Positions 7,501 to 8,341 of a DNA stretch of 8,341 nt are shown piece after piece. The translations under genes were made by a program, and so were the position numbers. Numbering within the stretch: position 1 is the first letter of the stretch; every line of letters starts with the position of its first letter. The notes under the pieces were generated by a model. It had not been told where the DNA came from. It did no database searches and saw only the letters and a list, made by a program, of their open reading frames with translations. Origin of the DNA: Desulfobacteraceae bacterium (GTDB taxonomy: Bacteria > Desulfobacterota > Desulfobacteria > Desulfobacterales > Desulfobacteraceae); the NCBI GenBank assembly GCA_003354055.1, contig PIVQ01000290.1, positions 1 through 8,341 of the forward strand. The letters are read 5' to 3'.

Positions 7501-7777
7501 ATCCCTGATCAAGAAGGACAAACAACTGCCCGGCAGGGTATTTAGCGCCGGAGAAACCATTGGCGAAGCCGGCCTTCTCCTGAACGAGGTGCGATTATTA
7601 ACCCTCATTGCCGAAGCTGAGTCAACGTTGCTGGTTATTCATAAACAAGAATTTCTCGAAATTGTCAGAGAATACCCGCATATTTCACTTGAGATTGCCA
7701 TCGCCATGGCAGGACAGGTGCAGGAGCTGCTTGAACAATTTGTGGAGGAAGAGGATTCTTCTGAAAACAGTTCATGA
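4571..7777 (+). CDS. NTT/MFS-like membrane protein fused to HEAT repeats and a C-terminal cNMP-binding domain
   Basis: The protein has 1068 residues in three parts. Residues about 13-407 are polytopic, with roughly 12 hydrophobic segments and a hydrophilic loop at about 191-225; the opening (TETAFLKRYGVEYLPVVY) and overall pattern resemble the ATP/ADP-translocase-like (NTT/TLC) branch related to MFS carriers. Residues about 430-905 are a long run of amphipathic helix pairs read as degenerate HEAT repeats. Residues about 926-1055 form a Crp-type cyclic-nucleotide-binding domain beginning LKKIGIFKKLS; its phosphate-binding cassette keeps G998-E999 and R1008 at the canonical spacing, but the usual AA after the Arg is LL. 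The tail is acidic (VEEEDSSENSS). Transport of nucleotides is not shown: members with this fusion in free-living bacteria are mostly uncharacterised, and the membrane part may be a sensor or scaffold. ATG 4571 is the only good start, since an in-frame stop lies at 4550-4552, yet no Shine-Dalgarno site precedes it. Confidence 0.85.
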   Translation: MIKNWIDVHEDELSLFLWSMILLFLIRSSGIIFSNFTETAFLKRYGVEYLPVVYMLNSIITFVVMGFLAGIIARLEGNQILAYVLLFCSCSVAALRIIVPYDFNFLYPLLFILKAQYDILLGLLFWNLANDLFNIRQSKRLFPLVIAGGVIGEIIGSFGTPILGELISINNLMLAYAINTMLAFFTITKMRYRFPTLLFTAGKGKKAQSRPSVTEQFQNIRVLIGETPLVTILILLTLLPNIVIPILNYQFNFTINSQFATETGMIQFFGYFRGVMNIVSLVLLLFVGKVYSRLGLPIALMFHPFNYLLVFTAFLFRFDVFSAIYARLSTNVIRTTFNKPVTDVLMGIFPTSYRSKIRPFLRGTVVRIGLFTGSGIILLSEGLFPPQYLSLAVFPVVIAWILTTFYLKKNYSTILSGLLSKDMLDIKSIEDQDVGHLFKDVGTQDVLVQTFLSAKGEDALWYARLLLSLSTPDLDTHIISTLKDQDTGTKTELLELISDKADERDIRVLVKMADPKNQDVFIAVIKTLKRIRTDTRALISKEFMDTSQNPEVRAYAASCLYESEPEKLYNIVTSWLTSEDESKKRAGVIAAGGSEDPSHVSRLAKLLEHPEQDHLIPLILQAIHSLQPEGINECALAFLSHEKQPVRKAALDVIEINDDHTLMSVIPLLADRSDRIREKVKKKIQTASHQNGKLLIESLNMPQKKLREGIFSLLKSLEIKERDTFLFARTQIETTYVNLAILTAVKQFSGTTGKTLLKEHLEQKNHDNIESLFRVLSIKDVSGQFRIVFKSLFSKDTRQKANALELLDGILEPSLLKLLMPLLDETPPAKALEKGRKKLSLPIFNHDINQLYQFLLEGECWVSQILALYSIREEGLFDQYKDTIYKLTKTDHPILRQEALRINSENQTSKEDDMGTDISIQDKIIYLKKIGIFKKLSVNELAAIAAIAKKVVYSPGEFVFKENDIAETMYLIIDGELSLIKKDKQLPGRVFSAGETIGEAGLLLNEVRLLTLIAEAESTLLVIHKQEFLEIVREYPHISLEIAIAMAGQVQELLEQFVEEEDSSENSS

Positions 7778-7784
7778 CGGGCAA

Positions 7785-8216
7785 TTAATAGGCGTTATAG
7801 AACTGCTTGATTTTCAGTTTTAATATTTTTCTATTCACCGATATAAGCTGATATTCAGAATCGCCCATTCGAAAACCTTTCATTGCAGCCGCCTTTGATA
7901 TATTTTGCACATAGGCATATTCCGGATCAAGCTCCAGCAGGTACAGGTCAAGACGAATATTTTGGCCCACAAGACTCCTGAAAACCAATCTACACTTATT
8001 CGTGGTAACACTTTCACCTTTTACCAGAACAACGTTATCTTTTAAAACATTCGAGTGAACAATAAAATTGGTTCTGGCTTTTCTGTAAACGGTTCTTTGA
8101 AACAGGCTGCTTGGTCCTGAGATTGGAACATAGTGGTTCACAACAACCGGAATGGATATCAAAAAAATTATTAAAAGTATGGAAAGTGGTCTATATTTGC
8201 TCGTTAAAGGTGTCAT
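7785..8216 (-). CDS. Membrane-anchored hypothetical protein (143 aa)
   Basis: I do not recognise this family. The protein begins with a short polar stretch (MTPLTSKYRP), then a single hydrophobic segment at about 11-26 rich in Ile/Leu/Val, so it is either anchored in the inner membrane or exported. The remaining ~115 residues are basic and beta-like with alternating hydrophobics (FIVHSNVL, NVVLVKGESV, IRLDLYLLELD), one cysteine (C75), and a lysine-rich end (KILKLKIKQFYNAY). No catalytic motif is seen. The open frame reaches a TTG at 8279, but AAGGA at 8223-8227 lies 6 nt before the ATG at 8216, and a promoter sits at the right distance, so the ATG is chosen. Its stop codon is 7 bp from that of the 1068-residue membrane protein, in convergent orientation. 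A role tied to that neighbour is possible but unsupported. It could be a lineage-restricted gene. Confidence 0.7.
   Translation of the reverse strand: MTPLTSKYRPLSILLIIFLISIPVVVNHYVPISGPSSLFQRTVYRKARTNFIVHSNVLKDNVVLVKGESVTTNKCRLVFRSLVGQNIRLDLYLLELDPEYAYVQNISKAAAMKGFRMGDSEYQLISVNRKILKLKIKQFYNAY
7798..7830 (+). terminator. Weak candidate terminator for the NTT-HEAT-cNMP gene
   Basis: TAGAACTG (7798-7805) and CAGTTTTA (7815-7822) can form an 8-bp stem with one G-U pair and a 9-nt loop, followed by ATAT and five T. The stem is AT-rich and the T-run is displaced, so termination would be weak. It lies inside the 3' end of the opposing gene. Confidence 0.2.
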
Positions 8217-8222
8217 GGCAAT

Positions 8223-8227
8223 TCCTT
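8223..8227 (-). promoter_or_regulatory. Shine-Dalgarno site deciding the start of the 143-aa protein
   Basis: On the minus strand AAGGA is followed by 6 nt and then ATG at 8216-8214. The competing TTG at 8279 has no purine-rich site before it. Confidence 0.7.
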
Positions 8228-8293
8228 GGATAGTTTGTTTATTACAAAATAAAAAACAGGAAACCAAAAACAACGACAATACTTGAATGAATA

Positions 8294-8323
8294 ATTTTAT
8301 CCACAGACGAATGACGGAGTCAA
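8294..8323 (-). promoter_or_regulatory. Sigma70-type promoter for the 143-aa protein gene
   Basis: On the minus strand TTGACT (plus-strand 8318-8323) and TAAAAT (plus-strand 8294-8299) are 18 bp apart, each matching 5 of 6 consensus bases. Transcription would start near 8287 and give a leader of about 70 nt to the ATG at 8216. This supports the gene being real and independently transcribed. Confidence 0.5.
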
Positions 8324-8341
8324 GGAGAGATTCTCATTCGA

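Noticed and set aside
8217..8279. TTG start at 8279 extending the 143-aa protein by 21 residues
   Set aside because: There is no ribosome site before the TTG, whereas AAGGA is well placed before the ATG at 8216; the extension would also put a second hydrophobic stretch before the anchor.
8322..8341. AAGGAG on the plus strand at 8322-8327 as a ribosome site for a gene beyond the right edge
   Set aside because: No ATG, GTG or TTG follows within the remaining bases at normal spacing, and the site overlaps the minus-strand promoter.

Overview
The window reads as chromosomal DNA of a Gram-negative anaerobe, most likely a sulfate-reducing member of Desulfobacterota (Desulfobacterales). This is an inference from three things: the style of the hybrid histidine kinase (DUF3365/Tll0287-type c-heme sensor, H-box GGIAHDFNNILFP), the moderate G+C with AT-rich intergenic DNA, and the nucleotide-transporter-like membrane domain fused to HEAT repeats and a cyclic-nucleotide-binding domain. 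No rRNA, tRNA, CRISPR array, insertion sequence or phage gene is visible.

Layout, left to right. (1) 3-551 (+): the C-terminal part of a GlxA-type AraC-family regulator, cut by the window edge. (2) 716-3541 (+): a complete 941-residue membrane hybrid histidine kinase with a periplasmic CXXCH heme-type sensor, then PAS, GAF, HisKA, HATPase and a receiver domain. (3) 3575-4336 (-): a secreted family-3 solute-binding protein, convergent with the kinase and without transporter partners in view. (4) 4337-4570: a divergent intergenic region with a good sigma70-type promoter for the solute-binding gene and three tandem 22-bp repeats that run into the start codon of the next gene. (5) 4571-7777 (+): a 1068-residue protein with a 12-helix NTT/MFS-like membrane domain, a long HEAT-like helical region and a C-terminal cNMP-binding domain. 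(6) 7785-8216 (-): a small membrane-anchored protein of unknown function, convergent with gene 5 and only 7 bp from it, with its own promoter at the right edge.

How they relate. No two complete genes are co-directional neighbours, so there is no clear operon. Genes 3 and 5 share one intergenic region and could be co-regulated. The kinase, the solute-binding protein and the cNMP-domain membrane protein all look like environment-sensing or uptake functions, but no functional link between them is shown by the sequence. The most unusual items are the three-module membrane protein and the repeat array, with stacked mini-ORFs, over its translation start.

Two starts were set from Shine-Dalgarno placement rather than by taking the longest reading frame: ATG at 4336 instead of GTG at 4345, and ATG at 8216 instead of TTG at 8279.
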